Below are positions 8,127-16,698 of a stretch of 44,996 nt of DNA, piece after piece. Position 1 is the first letter of the stretch; every line of letters begins with the position of its first letter. The DNA lies in contig JAEUHD010000264.1 in assembly GCA_016793645.1 (NCBI GenBank), positions 1-44,996 on the forward strand, given 5' to 3'. The DNA comes from Verrucomicrobiales bacterium. GTDB lineage: Bacteria; Verrucomicrobiota; Verrucomicrobiia; Limisphaerales; UBA9464. Under the pieces are notes generated by a model. That model worked only from the letters and a program-made list of their open reading frames with translations, had not been told where the DNA came from and searched no databases. The translations under genes were made by a program, and so were the position numbers.

Positions 8127-10376
8127 ATGAATGTCACCGACCTGCTGACGGAATTCCGGGAGCATCGCTCGGAAGCGGCGTTTGCAGGAATCGTGCGCCG
8201 CCATTCCGCGCTGGTGTTCTCGGTGGCATGGCGGCGCCTTTCGGATGCCGCCTGGGCGGAGGAGTGCACCCAGGAAGTCTTCATCCGCCTCGTGAGCGCG
8301 GCATCCACCCTGAAGGACGAACCCGCGCTGGTCGCCTGGCTGCACGCAACGGCGCACCGAGTGGCCATTGACCGATGGCGCGCGGAAACCCGCCGAAAGG
8401 CCCGGGAGGAGAAAGCTGTCGAACTCATGAGCCTCGATTCGGAACCCCGCGACGCCCGCTGGAAGGACCTGGCCCCGATTCTCGACGAAGCGCTGGGACG
8501 GCTCGACGCCGAGGATCGCCAAGCCGTCCTGCTTCGATACTTCCAATCCCAATCCCTCCACGACGTCGGGCTCGCCCTGGGCCTCAGCGAGGACGCCGCC
8601 AAGATGCGACTCCGCCGGGCCTTGGCCCGACTGCAGGGGATCCTGAGCCGCCGCGGGATCTCCTGCACCGCCGCAGCACTGGCACTCCTGATCGAGGAAA
8701 ACGCCGTGGACGCCGGAGTCCCCGCAGGGATCCTTCAGATGGATCCTGCCACCCTTCTCGCCCGGGCTGCAGCCCGTGGTTCCGGTGCTCCCGGAATTCT
8801 CAGTGGAGTCCTGCTCATGAAGACCAAACTCGCGGTAATCCTCGGGGCACTGATCCTCGGGGGATGGTGGTGGCACCGGTCCCCATCCGAACTCCGGACG
8901 CCCACACCACCGGAGTCCACCACCACGGCGGGATCCGTTCGCCGGGCGGCGCCTGCCCGGACCGCCGTGGGATCGCGATCCCATGAGGAGGCCCTCGCGG
9001 ACTCCCTCGTTCAACTCGAAGACATTCTCCGCTCCGCACGGCGGCTCAGACACTACCCTCCAGCCTCCCTCGTGGAGGCACTCCGCCGCTGCGACGCGAC
9101 GCCCACCAACGCCGTGGCCCTGCTCCGAAACTCCCTTGCCTCTCCGGACTACGAAACCCGGCACTGGGCCGTGGAAGGGCTGAAGGTCGTGTTGCAATTG
9201 AGAAGCCTGAAGGAGGGCCACGAGGCCGCCCGCCAGGCATTGGCCCGGGTCGCCGTGTCCCGGGAACCGGACAGCACCAGCGCCTTGATGAGCATTTTCG
9301 GTCTTCCTCAATCCATGAATACCACCACTCCGAGCAAGGAGGCGGTATCCCCGGAAGTCCTTCGAATCCTCTCCGAAGGGTTTCGGTCCACGGATCCGGA
9401 AATCCTCGCCCACCAACTGACGGTGGCGGATTTCCTGAACGCACGGCTCACCGCGTCGGGACAGGATGTCTCCGAATACCAGCAATTGCTCAAGAGCCTC
9501 CTTGCATCCGGAGATGCCCACCAGAGGCTGGCCGCAGCCTACGCACTTTCCGAAATCCCCAACGACTCCAAGGAACCGGTGCTGGATATCCTGCAAGCCG
9601 CCCTCGCGGACCATTCCCCAGGGAGTCAAAGCATCAATGCCGCCGCGGCGCTGGGGCGTTTCGGTCCGGATGCCAGGGAGTCCGTGCCGGCCCTCGAGGA
9701 ATTGCTGAATTCCTACCCATCCAACGACCCGCGCCGAGGCATCGTGAAGAAATCCCTCCACGAGATCCAATCCGGGGAGACCGACGTCCCCGGAGATCCC
9801 GGGTCCGCGGGAGCTTCTCCCGACGGCTCCAAACCACCCCCGGCTCCCGGCCCGGGATCGATCCAACAACAATTTCGCAGGAACCTGGTGGAGCCTCTCC
9901 TGGCCATGCTGGCCGACCCCGATCATCGCCGTCAGTTCGACGAGGACGCTTGGTTTGCAGAGGTTACGTTTCCCTACGAGGACGCCGCACGCGACGTCCT
10001 GGAGGAGTCTGCAGCCTCCGTCACCGACCCGGAGACGGCCGCCCTCCTCCGGAGGCTCAAGGACCGCGTCACCGCGAAGCTCCCCGAGGAACAGGATCTT
10101 CCCTTGGACGAAAATCTCCCACCGAGGGGTGAACTCCTGGATCGCGCGTGGGGAGTCAACGAACTGCAGGCGATGAATGTCCCGCCTGAAACCATGGCCC
10201 GAGTCAGGGACCTTGCCCGAAAGTATGGTCTGCGGTCCGGACAGGCCGACAACGGTACGCCGGCCGATCTTCGCAATATCGCCACGGACCTCCGTCAGAT
10301 CGACCCACGTCTCTATCTCGCCGTGCGTCGTTCGTTTCTGGAGTCGTATCCGTGGCTGGATCGTGTCCTGCCCTAG
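8127..10376 (+). CDS. ECF sigma factor fused to a membrane helix and HEAT-like repeat region
   Basis: A 749-residue protein. Residues about 5-92 are sigma region 2 (EECTQEVFIRLVSAAS, then WLHATAHRVAIDRWR) and about 113-175 are sigma region 4 (RLDAEDRQAVLLRYF ... SEDAAKMRLRRALARL), both intact. At residue 231 begins MKTKLAVILGALILGGWWW, a membrane helix that looks like a signal anchor. It is followed by a Pro/Thr-rich linker and a 500-residue region with HEAT-like helical pairs (for example AAAYALSEIPNDSKEPVLDIL and AAALGRFGPDARESVPALEELL). The reading frame is continuous across the junction. The ATG is chosen over an upstream GTG because sigma region 2 begins at once after it. Predicted topology: sigma domain in the cytosol, repeats in the periplasm. 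The target promoters are unknown. Confidence 0.85.
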   Translation: MNVTDLLTEFREHRSEAAFAGIVRRHSALVFSVAWRRLSDAAWAEECTQEVFIRLVSAASTLKDEPALVAWLHATAHRVAIDRWRAETRRKAREEKAVELMSLDSEPRDARWKDLAPILDEALGRLDAEDRQAVLLRYFQSQSLHDVGLALGLSEDAAKMRLRRALARLQGILSRRGISCTAAALALLIEENAVDAGVPAGILQMDPATLLARAAARGSGAPGILSGVLLMKTKLAVILGALILGGWWWHRSPSELRTPTPPESTTTAGSVRRAAPARTAVGSRSHEEALADSLVQLEDILRSARRLRHYPPASLVEALRRCDATPTNAVALLRNSLASPDYETRHWAVEGLKVVLQLRSLKEGHEAARQALARVAVSREPDSTSALMSIFGLPQSMNTTTPSKEAVSPEVLRILSEGFRSTDPEILAHQLTVADFLNARLTASGQDVSEYQQLLKSLLASGDAHQRLAAAYALSEIPNDSKEPVLDILQAALADHSPGSQSINAAAALGRFGPDARESVPALEELLNSYPSNDPRRGIVKKSLHEIQSGETDVPGDPGSAGASPDGSKPPPAPGPGSIQQQFRRNLVEPLLAMLADPDHRRQFDEDAWFAEVTFPYEDAARDVLEESAASVTDPETAALLRRLKDRVTAKLPEEQDLPLDENLPPRGELLDRAWGVNELQAMNVPPETMARVRDLARKYGLRSGQADNGTPADLRNIATDLRQIDPRLYLAVRRSFLESYPWLDRVLP

Positions 10377-10433
10377 AACCGGGCCTTGCGTCGCGACTCC
10401 GGCAATCCCCGGACGCGCGACCTTTCGCCGATA

Positions 10434-10463
10434 TGGACTCTGCGTCGTCGGCCCCCCTACCCT
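10434..10463 (+). promoter_or_regulatory. Possible sigma70-type promoter of mgtE
   Basis: A TGGACT box (10434-10439), an 18-bp spacer and TACCCT (10458-10463) lie so that transcription would begin about 6 bases before the mgtE ATG at 10476. The ten bases TACCCTGCGG at the -10 position recur exactly at the same place before the xylose-isomerase-like gene. The match to consensus is moderate, and GC-rich sequence gives chance matches. Confidence 0.4.
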
Positions 10464-10475
10464 GCGGTCCGTCCG

Positions 10476-11864
10476 ATGATCGGCGCACTCCTCCTTCCGG
10501 AACTTCGCGAACTGATCCGTGCGCGCGACTTCGAGGGACTGCGGCGATTCCTGAGGGAGTTGCCCGTCCCGGATCTGGCCGAAGTGCTCGGGGATCTCGA
10601 ACCATCCGACACGGCGGTCCTCCTGCGCATGCTGCCGCCCGACCAGGCGGCGGAGGCCTTTGAATGCCTTTCGCATTCCGATCAGGAACGGCTGCTTCAG
10701 GCGCTCGGGGACGCCGAGGTGGCGGCGATCCTGAATGAAATTGCCGACGACGACCGGACGGCATTGCTGGAGGAACTGCCCGCCAAGCTCACCCAGCGGC
10801 TCCTGACGTTGCTGTCGCCCGAGAACCGCAAGGTTGCCCTCGCACTCCTGGGCTATCCCAAGGGGTCGGTGGGACGCCGGATGTCGCCCGACTACGTGGC
10901 GATCAATGAGCAATGGACGGTGGCGGACGTACTCTCCCATCTCCGACAAACGGAGCAACGCCAGAACCCCATCGCGCTCAATCAGCTTTACGTGGTCGAT
11001 TCCTCGGGACTGCTCAAGGACTGGGTCCGCCTGCACAGCGTCGTCATCTCTCCCCCGACCACGCCGGTGGTCGAACTCCTCGAGGGAACCAATCTCGCGC
11101 TCAAGGCCACGGCCGATCAGGAAACGGCGGTCACCGAATTCCGAAAATACGGCGTCACCGTCCTGCCCGTGGTCGATTCCCGCGGGATCCTGCTGGGGGT
11201 GGTCACGGTGGATGATGTGCTGGCGCTGGCCGAGAAGGAGACGACGGAGGACATCCAGAAGCTGGGCGGTTTGGACGCCCTCGACGGTCCGTATCTCGAC
11301 GTCGGAATGGCCTCCATGGTGCGCAAGCGCGCCGGCTGGCTGTCGGTGTTGTTCCTCGGGGAAATGCTCACCGCCACGGCGATGGGCCACTTCTCTGGGG
11401 AAATTGAAAAGGCGGTGGTGCTCTCCATCTTCCTGCCGCTGATCATTTCCAGCGGCGGCAATTCCGGCTCGCAGGCCACCTCCCTGATCATCCGCTCGCT
11501 GGCCGTCGGCGATGTCACCCTGCGCGACTGGTGGCGCGTGCTGCGGCGGGAACTCGCCGTGGGGACGATTCTCGGCGGTGTCCTCGCCGTGCTCGGATTC
11601 GGGAGGATCCTGCTCTGGCAATGGGCCGGGATGTACGACTACGGCCCGCATCACGCGCTGATCGCCCTCACGGTCGGCGGAAGCCTCGTCGGCGTGGTCC
11701 TCTTCGGAAGCCTGACCGGAGCCATGCTCCCCTTCCTGTTGCGGTCCGTGAAGATGGACCCCGCCGTGGCGTCGGCACCGCTGGTCGCCACCCTCGTGGA
11801 TGTCAGCGGACTGGTGATCTATTTCACCATCGCCTACTGGGTGCTCCACGGAACGCTTCTCTGA
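10476..11864 (+). CDS. mgtE: Magnesium channel/transporter MgtE
   Basis: A 462-residue MgtE. The N-terminal superhelical domain (residues about 1-130, with LEPSDTAVLLRMLPPDQAAEAF) is followed by two CBS domains (about 140-265; VLPVVDSRGILLGVVTVDDVL closes the second), a connecting helix and five membrane helices. The pore motif PLIISSGGNSGSQATSLIIR is conserved. In the family the dimer forms a Mg2+ channel gated by Mg2+ binding between the N and CBS domains. Length is usual (450-480). The ATG at 10476 is used because upstream in-frame codons encode low-quality, Arg-rich sequence. It follows the sigma-HEAT gene by 99 bp and converges with the HEAT-repeat gene, 6 bp separating their stops. No M-box riboswitch fits in the short leader. 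Confidence 0.95.
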   Translation: MIGALLLPELRELIRARDFEGLRRFLRELPVPDLAEVLGDLEPSDTAVLLRMLPPDQAAEAFECLSHSDQERLLQALGDAEVAAILNEIADDDRTALLEELPAKLTQRLLTLLSPENRKVALALLGYPKGSVGRRMSPDYVAINEQWTVADVLSHLRQTEQRQNPIALNQLYVVDSSGLLKDWVRLHSVVISPPTTPVVELLEGTNLALKATADQETAVTEFRKYGVTVLPVVDSRGILLGVVTVDDVLALAEKETTEDIQKLGGLDALDGPYLDVGMASMVRKRAGWLSVLFLGEMLTATAMGHFSGEIEKAVVLSIFLPLIISSGGNSGSQATSLIIRSLAVGDVTLRDWWRVLRRELAVGTILGGVLAVLGFGRILLWQWAGMYDYGPHHALIALTVGGSLVGVVLFGSLTGAMLPFLLRSVKMDPAVASAPLVATLVDVSGLVIYFTIAYWVLHGTLL

Positions 11865-11870
11865 GCACCC

Positions 11871-12749
11871 TCAACGGGGAGGCAGCGCCGGGCGATTCAA
11901 GGCCCCCTGGGCCGTGGTGCGGACGCGATCCTCGGAATCGTTCAGCGCCCGTTCCAACGCGGCACGCGCCTCCGGGGCTTGAGACTGACTCGCCAGCAAC
12001 TGTGCCCCCATCCATCGCGCGTAGGCATTGGTGTCGGAGAGAAGCCGGATGCCCAGGGGAACCAGACGCGACGCATCGCCGTCCGAACGATAATGGGACA
12101 GATATAGAACCAGATTGGCCCGCACCGTTGGGTCCGGTTCCTCCGCGGCGCGCCGAATCAAGGCGTCCTGAACCCCTGGAAGGCAACGGATCTTGCGGTC
12201 CTGGGAAACCGCCCAGCCCGACTGATCCCGAACCTCGGCGTCTCCAGAAAACAACAGATCCAGCAGGGCGGAAACGCCCGGCGTTCCCGCCCAGGCAAGA
12301 GCGATCGCCATCTCCGGCTCCACTCCGGAGGCGCTCCGAATCCGTGAACGCAATGCGGGGACCAGCGGAGAGGTGTCCACACCGGCGTCCGCGGCGAGGA
12401 TCCGCGCCGCCTGGGCGGCCCGGTTTTGCAGATCCCGATGTGACAGGACGCGTGGTCGAAGGAAACGACGCCGTTCGGCCCATCCTCGAATTCGGATGCG
12501 AAATGAGTCAGGACGTTCCCCGAGGATCTGCGCCAACCCCGGAATAGCCGAGGCACCCATTCCGCGAATCGCCGCCGCCGCACGATCCCGTGTCACCGCG
12601 CCCGTTGCGGAAGGATCCAGATCCACGAGCCACTCCGTCAGCGTCTTGCCCTCGAACCGGGGCACGGGACGAAGGATGCAATACCCAGCCACCAGGAGCC
12701 CGGCCGCCAGCAGGAACAACCACACCTGTCCGCGTCTCCTTGGAATCAT
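11871..12749 (-). CDS. Membrane-anchored HEAT-repeat protein
   Basis: A 292-residue protein with an N-terminal signal anchor (RRRGQVWLFLLAAGLLVAGY), then the motif FEGKTLTEWLVDLD often seen at the start of exported HEAT proteins of PVC bacteria, and several HEAT-like helical pairs (DRAAAAIRGMGASAIPGLAQIL; ARAALERALNDSEDRVRTTAQGAL). It is probably anchored in the inner membrane with the repeats outside. No enzymatic motif is visible; HEAT arrays usually mediate protein contacts. The ATG at 12749 is chosen; a GTG 27 bp upstream is an alternative. It lies 60 bp downstream of ftsK on the same strand and may be cotranscribed with it. Confidence 0.75.
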   Translation of the reverse strand: MIPRRRGQVWLFLLAAGLLVAGYCILRPVPRFEGKTLTEWLVDLDPSATGAVTRDRAAAAIRGMGASAIPGLAQILGERPDSFRIRIRGWAERRRFLRPRVLSHRDLQNRAAQAARILAADAGVDTSPLVPALRSRIRSASGVEPEMAIALAWAGTPGVSALLDLLFSGDAEVRDQSGWAVSQDRKIRCLPGVQDALIRRAAEEPDPTVRANLVLYLSHYRSDGDASRLVPLGIRLLSDTNAYARWMGAQLLASQSQAPEARAALERALNDSEDRVRTTAQGALNRPALPPR

Positions 12750-12809
12750 GGCCCAGAACAGAACGGTCAGCCCCACCCCAATCGACCGATGCCGCCGAAT
12801 CCACGCGGC

Positions 12810-15509
12810 TCAGACCATCGACTGCCCCCCTCCGTCGTATCCCTCACCCTCCAGATCGATCAGGATGTCCCTCGGTTCCGCCCCCTTGCTGGGTCCCACC
12901 ACGCCGCGGTCCTCCAGCACGTCCAGCAGGCGGGCGGCGCGTCCGTATCCGATCTTGAGCCGGCGCTGCAACAGGGAGGTGCTCGCCTTGCGTTCGCTCC
13001 GGATGACATCCATGGACTTGGCCAGGAGCGCCTCATCCTCGTCGCTCATCGCGTCCTCATCGTCGGGATCCAGCGACATCGAACCCATGCTGCCCTGGGC
13101 CTTCTGGAGCGCATTGTGAATTTCCAGGTCGTAGCTGGGCTTGCCCTGGGCGGCGATGTGTTCGACGACCTTCTCGATTTCGTGATCGGTGATCAGCGCG
13201 CCCTGGCACCGGAGGAGGCGTCCGCTGCCCGGTGGGAGATACAACATGTCCCCCTTCCCCAGCAGCTTGTCCGCGCCCATCTGGTCCAGGATCGTGCGCG
13301 AATCCACCTTGGCCGCGACCTGGAAGGCGATCCGCGCCGGGATGTTGGCCTTGATGACGCCGGTGATGACGTCCACGGAGGGACGCTGCGTCGCCACGAT
13401 GCAATGGATGCCGGCCGCCCGCGCCATCTGCGTGATGCGTGCGATCGCCATTTCCACGTCGGCGGGCGCCACCAGCATCAGGTCCGCCAGCTCATCGATG
13501 ATCACCACGATGTAACTCAGCTTCTCAGGGATGACGATGTCCTCGTCGCGCGGCACGACGATCTCCTCGTCCACTTCCACGGCAAAGCCGTCCGCCCCCG
13601 GCTCGATCTTCTCCTTCTTCTGAAGCAGGGGCAGCTCGGGCTGCTTCTCCGGCGCCGGAGCGCCCTTGGGACGATCGTTGAAGGCCTTGATGTTTCGGAC
13701 GCCCACGCGGGCAAAGATCTGGTAGCGCTTCTCCATTTCATTCACCACCCACCGCAGGGCGAGGATGACCTTCTTGGGGTCGGTGACCACCGGGACCACC
13801 AGGTGGGGGAGCGCGTTGTACTGCTGCAGTTCGACCACCTTGGGGTCGATCATCACGAAGCGAAGCTGGTCGGGTCCGAACCGATACAGCAGCGAGGCGA
13901 TGATGGTATTGATGCAGACGGATTTTCCGGAGCCCGTGCTCCCGGCGATCAGGACGTGCGGCATTTCGGCCAGATCGGCGATGACCGGCTGTCCGTACAC
14001 ATCCTTTCCCAGCGCCAGCGGGATGCGCGCCTTGGTCCCCAGCCATTCCGGGGATTCCAGCAGGTCGCGCATGATGACCTTGGTCTTCACTGCATTCGGC
14101 ACTTCAATGCCGACCGAGGATTTTCCGGGAACGGGCGCGAGGATGTGGATGCGTTCCGCCTTCAGGGCCGCGGTGATGTTGTTGGAAAGGGCGACAATCT
14201 TCTCCAGCTTCACTCCCGGTGCCGGATGCAGCTCGTAGCGGGTGATCGTCGGTCCGCGCGTGATGTCTCCCGGTGCGACCTCGATTCCAAACTGGGCGAG
14301 CGTCTGGACCATGAGACGCGAATTCGCCATCAACTCCTCCTTGGTCTCGGTGGGACGGACCGTGTGATCAGGGAGGTGAAGCAGATCCAGGGACGGGAGC
14401 CGGTAGTTTCCGATGAGCGGTGTGGTCGCCACCGTGATCGGCTTGTTCCGGCGGGGCTGCATGCGTCCGCGGGGTACCAGGGCCGCAGGAGCGGCTGCGG
14501 CCACTTCCTCGTCCGTTTCAAAGGGAGCCTCGTCCGCGCCCTCCGTCGTCTCCGACGCAGCGGCAACCGGCGGTTCGGGATCCGTCGGTGCCGGCGTGGT
14601 GGCCGGAGGGGTGCCCGCAGATCCCGGGAGGGTCCGGGCGACCTCCGCGGCGGAGATCCGGGTGCCCTCCACGGCGGCCGCGCCGGGAAGACGGGAAAGA
14701 CTGTTGTCCTGAAACCGCGGCTCGGGAACCGGCTGAAGGTCCGGGCCCAGTCCGCTGCCGGCGGGTTCGGCTTCATCCGAAGGCTCGAGCGCCTTCTCCG
14801 CGGCAGCCCCCTTCCTGGCGGGAGCCTCAGCCGCGGCGCGCTCCTCCAATCGGCGGGCTTCCCGCGCCAAACGCCGGGCCTCCTTGTCGAGGGCCGTCTT
14901 CTCCGCCGCCAACCGCTCGTCCTCCGTCTTGGGCGTCCGCACAAACAACCGCCGGACCGCCGTCAGGAGGAGAAAATCCGTCAGCAACACCAGGCTGCCG
15001 AGATAAAGGGCGGCATAGACCAGCTTCGCCCCGGTGCGGTTGAGCAGATACACCACCAACCCGGAGTTCAACTGGGAGCCGAACAGGCCGCCCGCCGACG
15101 GCGAACTGCCGCGGGTCCCCATGGACGGCAGGTCGCCGCTGAAGAGATCCAGCATGCCCATGCAGGAAACCAGCAGCCCGATGGCCGCCAACGGCGCCCT
15201 CCAACCGCGCCGCAGGTAGGCCAGGGCCGGAACAAAACTGGCACAACCGAATCCGATCAGCAGCACCGGCAGCAGATAGGCGGCAGCCCCCAGGCCAAAG
15301 ATCAACCAGTCCGCCACCGCCGCTCCGATGCGACCCAGCGCATTCTGGATCAGCGGATTCGGCGGGGACGCATTGACTGCGAGATCCCCGCGGTCGTAGG
15401 TGAACAAGGCGAGCACCAGCGCCAGGGCCAGGCCGATGAGGAACAGCCCCGTCATTTCGCCGGAGCGGATGCGGGGGTCTTCGGTGGCGGGAGTCTTGAC
15501 GCGCGGCAC
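12810..15509 (-). CDS. ftsK: DNA translocase FtsK/SpoIIIE
   Basis: An 899-residue FtsK. N-terminal membrane helices (residues about 20-190) anchor it at the division septum. A Pro/Ala/Glu-rich linker (about 200-380) leads to the motor: the alpha domain, the RecA-like beta domain with Walker A AGSTGSGKS (Lys529) and Walker B YIVVIIDELADLM, and RPSVDVITGVIKANIPARIAF. The gamma winged-helix domain is at the end (STSLLQRRLKIGYGRAARLLDVLE), the part that reads KOPS sites in other bacteria. I chose the GTG at 15507-15509 because a GGAG sequence lies 11 bases upstream, one of the few SD-like sites in the window; a TTG 36 bp upstream is the alternative. FtsK pumps DNA during chromosome dimer resolution. 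It is divergent from the xylose-isomerase-like gene. Confidence 0.95.
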   Translation of the reverse strand: MPRVKTPATEDPRIRSGEMTGLFLIGLALALVLALFTYDRGDLAVNASPPNPLIQNALGRIGAAVADWLIFGLGAAAYLLPVLLIGFGCASFVPALAYLRRGWRAPLAAIGLLVSCMGMLDLFSGDLPSMGTRGSSPSAGGLFGSQLNSGLVVYLLNRTGAKLVYAALYLGSLVLLTDFLLLTAVRRLFVRTPKTEDERLAAEKTALDKEARRLAREARRLEERAAAEAPARKGAAAEKALEPSDEAEPAGSGLGPDLQPVPEPRFQDNSLSRLPGAAAVEGTRISAAEVARTLPGSAGTPPATTPAPTDPEPPVAAASETTEGADEAPFETDEEVAAAAPAALVPRGRMQPRRNKPITVATTPLIGNYRLPSLDLLHLPDHTVRPTETKEELMANSRLMVQTLAQFGIEVAPGDITRGPTITRYELHPAPGVKLEKIVALSNNITAALKAERIHILAPVPGKSSVGIEVPNAVKTKVIMRDLLESPEWLGTKARIPLALGKDVYGQPVIADLAEMPHVLIAGSTGSGKSVCINTIIASLLYRFGPDQLRFVMIDPKVVELQQYNALPHLVVPVVTDPKKVILALRWVVNEMEKRYQIFARVGVRNIKAFNDRPKGAPAPEKQPELPLLQKKEKIEPGADGFAVEVDEEIVVPRDEDIVIPEKLSYIVVIIDELADLMLVAPADVEMAIARITQMARAAGIHCIVATQRPSVDVITGVIKANIPARIAFQVAAKVDSRTILDQMGADKLLGKGDMLYLPPGSGRLLRCQGALITDHEIEKVVEHIAAQGKPSYDLEIHNALQKAQGSMGSMSLDPDDEDAMSDEDEALLAKSMDVIRSERKASTSLLQRRLKIGYGRAARLLDVLEDRGVVGPSKGAEPRDILIDLEGEGYDGGGQSMV

Positions 15510-15557
15510 GCCCCCAACTTCTCCGGCGCCCCGAACCGGACGCAAGTGGATTGCGGT

Positions 15558-15571
15558 CCGGTTTCAACCGG
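15558..15571. promoter_or_regulatory. Palindrome in the ftsK/xylose-isomerase-like intergenic region
   Basis: CCGGTT-TC-AACCGG is a perfect inverted repeat with 6-base arms, lying between the divergent starts at 15509 and 15653. It could be an operator, but arms of this length occur by chance in GC-rich DNA and no bound regulator is encoded nearby. Confidence 0.2.
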
Positions 15572-15608
15572 CCGACACCCGGCGGGAGGCACCAAACATT
15601 CTCCACGG

Positions 15609-15638
15609 TTGTCCTCCTTCCCGGCTCCCGCTTACCCT
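15609..15638 (+). promoter_or_regulatory. Possible sigma70-type promoter of the xylose-isomerase-like gene
   Basis: TTGTCC (15609-15614), an 18-bp spacer and TACCCT (15633-15638) would place the transcript start near 15645, only about 8 bases before the ATG at 15653. The -10 and following bases (TACCCTGCGG) are identical to those before mgtE. There is no SD sequence in the short leader. Confidence 0.45.
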
Positions 15639-15652
15639 GCGGGTCACCTTTT

Positions 15653-16693
15653 ATGGCAAAGCCCACCGTTTATCGCTTCTGCGCGGGACCCTGGAATTTC
15701 AGCGAGGGTCAGGACCCCTACGGCCCCCCGACGCGGTCGGGAGAGTCCTTTGATTGGAAGCTGGCCGCACTGAAGAAGCTCGGCTTCGAGGCGATGATGT
15801 TCCACGACGATGACGCCGTTCCGGACATCGACACCAAGTCCCCCCGCCAGGTGCTGAAGGAGGCCAAGGAACTCAAGAAGCGCCTCGACGGCGAGGGCAT
15901 TGCCGCCGAAATGGTGGCCCCCCGCCTGTGGTTCGCGCCCCAAACCGTGGACGGTGCCTACACCAGCAACAATCCCAAGCACCGCCGGTACGCCATTGAC
16001 CGCTCCAAGCAGTCGATCGACATCGCACGCGTCCTGGGCACCGACATTCTCGTCCTGTGGTTGGCGCGCGAAGGCAGTTACATCCGCGAGTCCAAGGACG
16101 CCGGGCGGTGCGTGGACTATCTCGTCGAAGCCTGCGACGCCATGCTCGCGCATGACCGCAAAATCCGCCTCGCCATCGAGCCCAAGCCGAATGAGCCGAT
16201 GGATGTCGCGTACGTTCCGACCATCGGACATGCCCTCGCCATCGCCCAACTGACGCGGGATCCGAAGCGGGTGGGCGCCCTGATCGAATCCGCCCACGCC
16301 ATCCTCGCCGGTCTCGACCCGTCCGACGAAATCGAGTTCGCCATGGCCTTCAAAAAGCTTTGGTCCCTCCATCTCAACGACCAGAACGGCCTCAAGTTCG
16401 ACCAGGACAAACCGTTCGGATCCGCCAATCTGCGCGTCGCCTTCAACCAGGTCCGGGCCCTTGAGCGAACCGGATACGGTCGCAACGGCGAGTACGTGTG
16501 CTTCGACGTGCACCCGTTCCGCACCACCCGTCCGGAGCACTGGCTCAAGCACCTGGACAATTCCCGCAAGACCTTCCTGCGCCTCGTCGAAAAGGCCCGC
16601 ACGTATCCGGAGAAGGAAGCGAAGACCCTGATCGCCGACCTCAACTATCAGGACCTCGACCAACTGGTCCTCGACCACCTGCTCGGACGCTAA
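15653..16693 (+). CDS. Xylose-isomerase-like TIM-barrel sugar isomerase
   Basis: A 346-residue protein that aligns along its length with class I xylose isomerases. H51 and D54 in FHDDDAVPD match the catalytic His54/Asp57; W136, E176 and K178 (IEPKPNEP), E212, H215, D250, D252 (KFDQD) and D285 match the sugar and metal site residues. One metal-1 ligand differs: the Asp of HIDLN is His240 here (SLHLNDQ), by gap-free alignment to KFDQD. Several PVC proteins have this variant as far as I recall, so it may mark a subfamily with another sugar or metal preference. The reaction is probably an aldose-ketose isomerisation in the cytosol; the substrate is uncertain. The gene stands alone, without xylulokinase or transport genes. 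Confidence 0.82.
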   Translation: MAKPTVYRFCAGPWNFSEGQDPYGPPTRSGESFDWKLAALKKLGFEAMMFHDDDAVPDIDTKSPRQVLKEAKELKKRLDGEGIAAEMVAPRLWFAPQTVDGAYTSNNPKHRRYAIDRSKQSIDIARVLGTDILVLWLAREGSYIRESKDAGRCVDYLVEACDAMLAHDRKIRLAIEPKPNEPMDVAYVPTIGHALAIAQLTRDPKRVGALIESAHAILAGLDPSDEIEFAMAFKKLWSLHLNDQNGLKFDQDKPFGSANLRVAFNQVRALERTGYGRNGEYVCFDVHPFRTTRPEHWLKHLDNSRKTFLRLVEKARTYPEKEAKTLIADLNYQDLDQLVLDHLLGR

Positions 16694-16698
16694 GAGCC

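Noticed and set aside
8034..11849. A continuous 1271-codon open frame on the minus strand opposite the sigma-HEAT and mgtE genes
   Set aside because: It spans two unrelated genes and their gap, is rich in Arg, Gly, Glu, His and Pro as expected of an antisense frame in GC-rich DNA, and contains no recognisable domain. The plus-strand products have clear families.
12789..15773. A 994-codon open frame on the plus strand opposite ftsK
   Set aside because: Same kind of antisense artefact (Arg/Gly/His/Asp-rich, no domain), and it crosses the start of ftsK and the xylose-isomerase-like gene.
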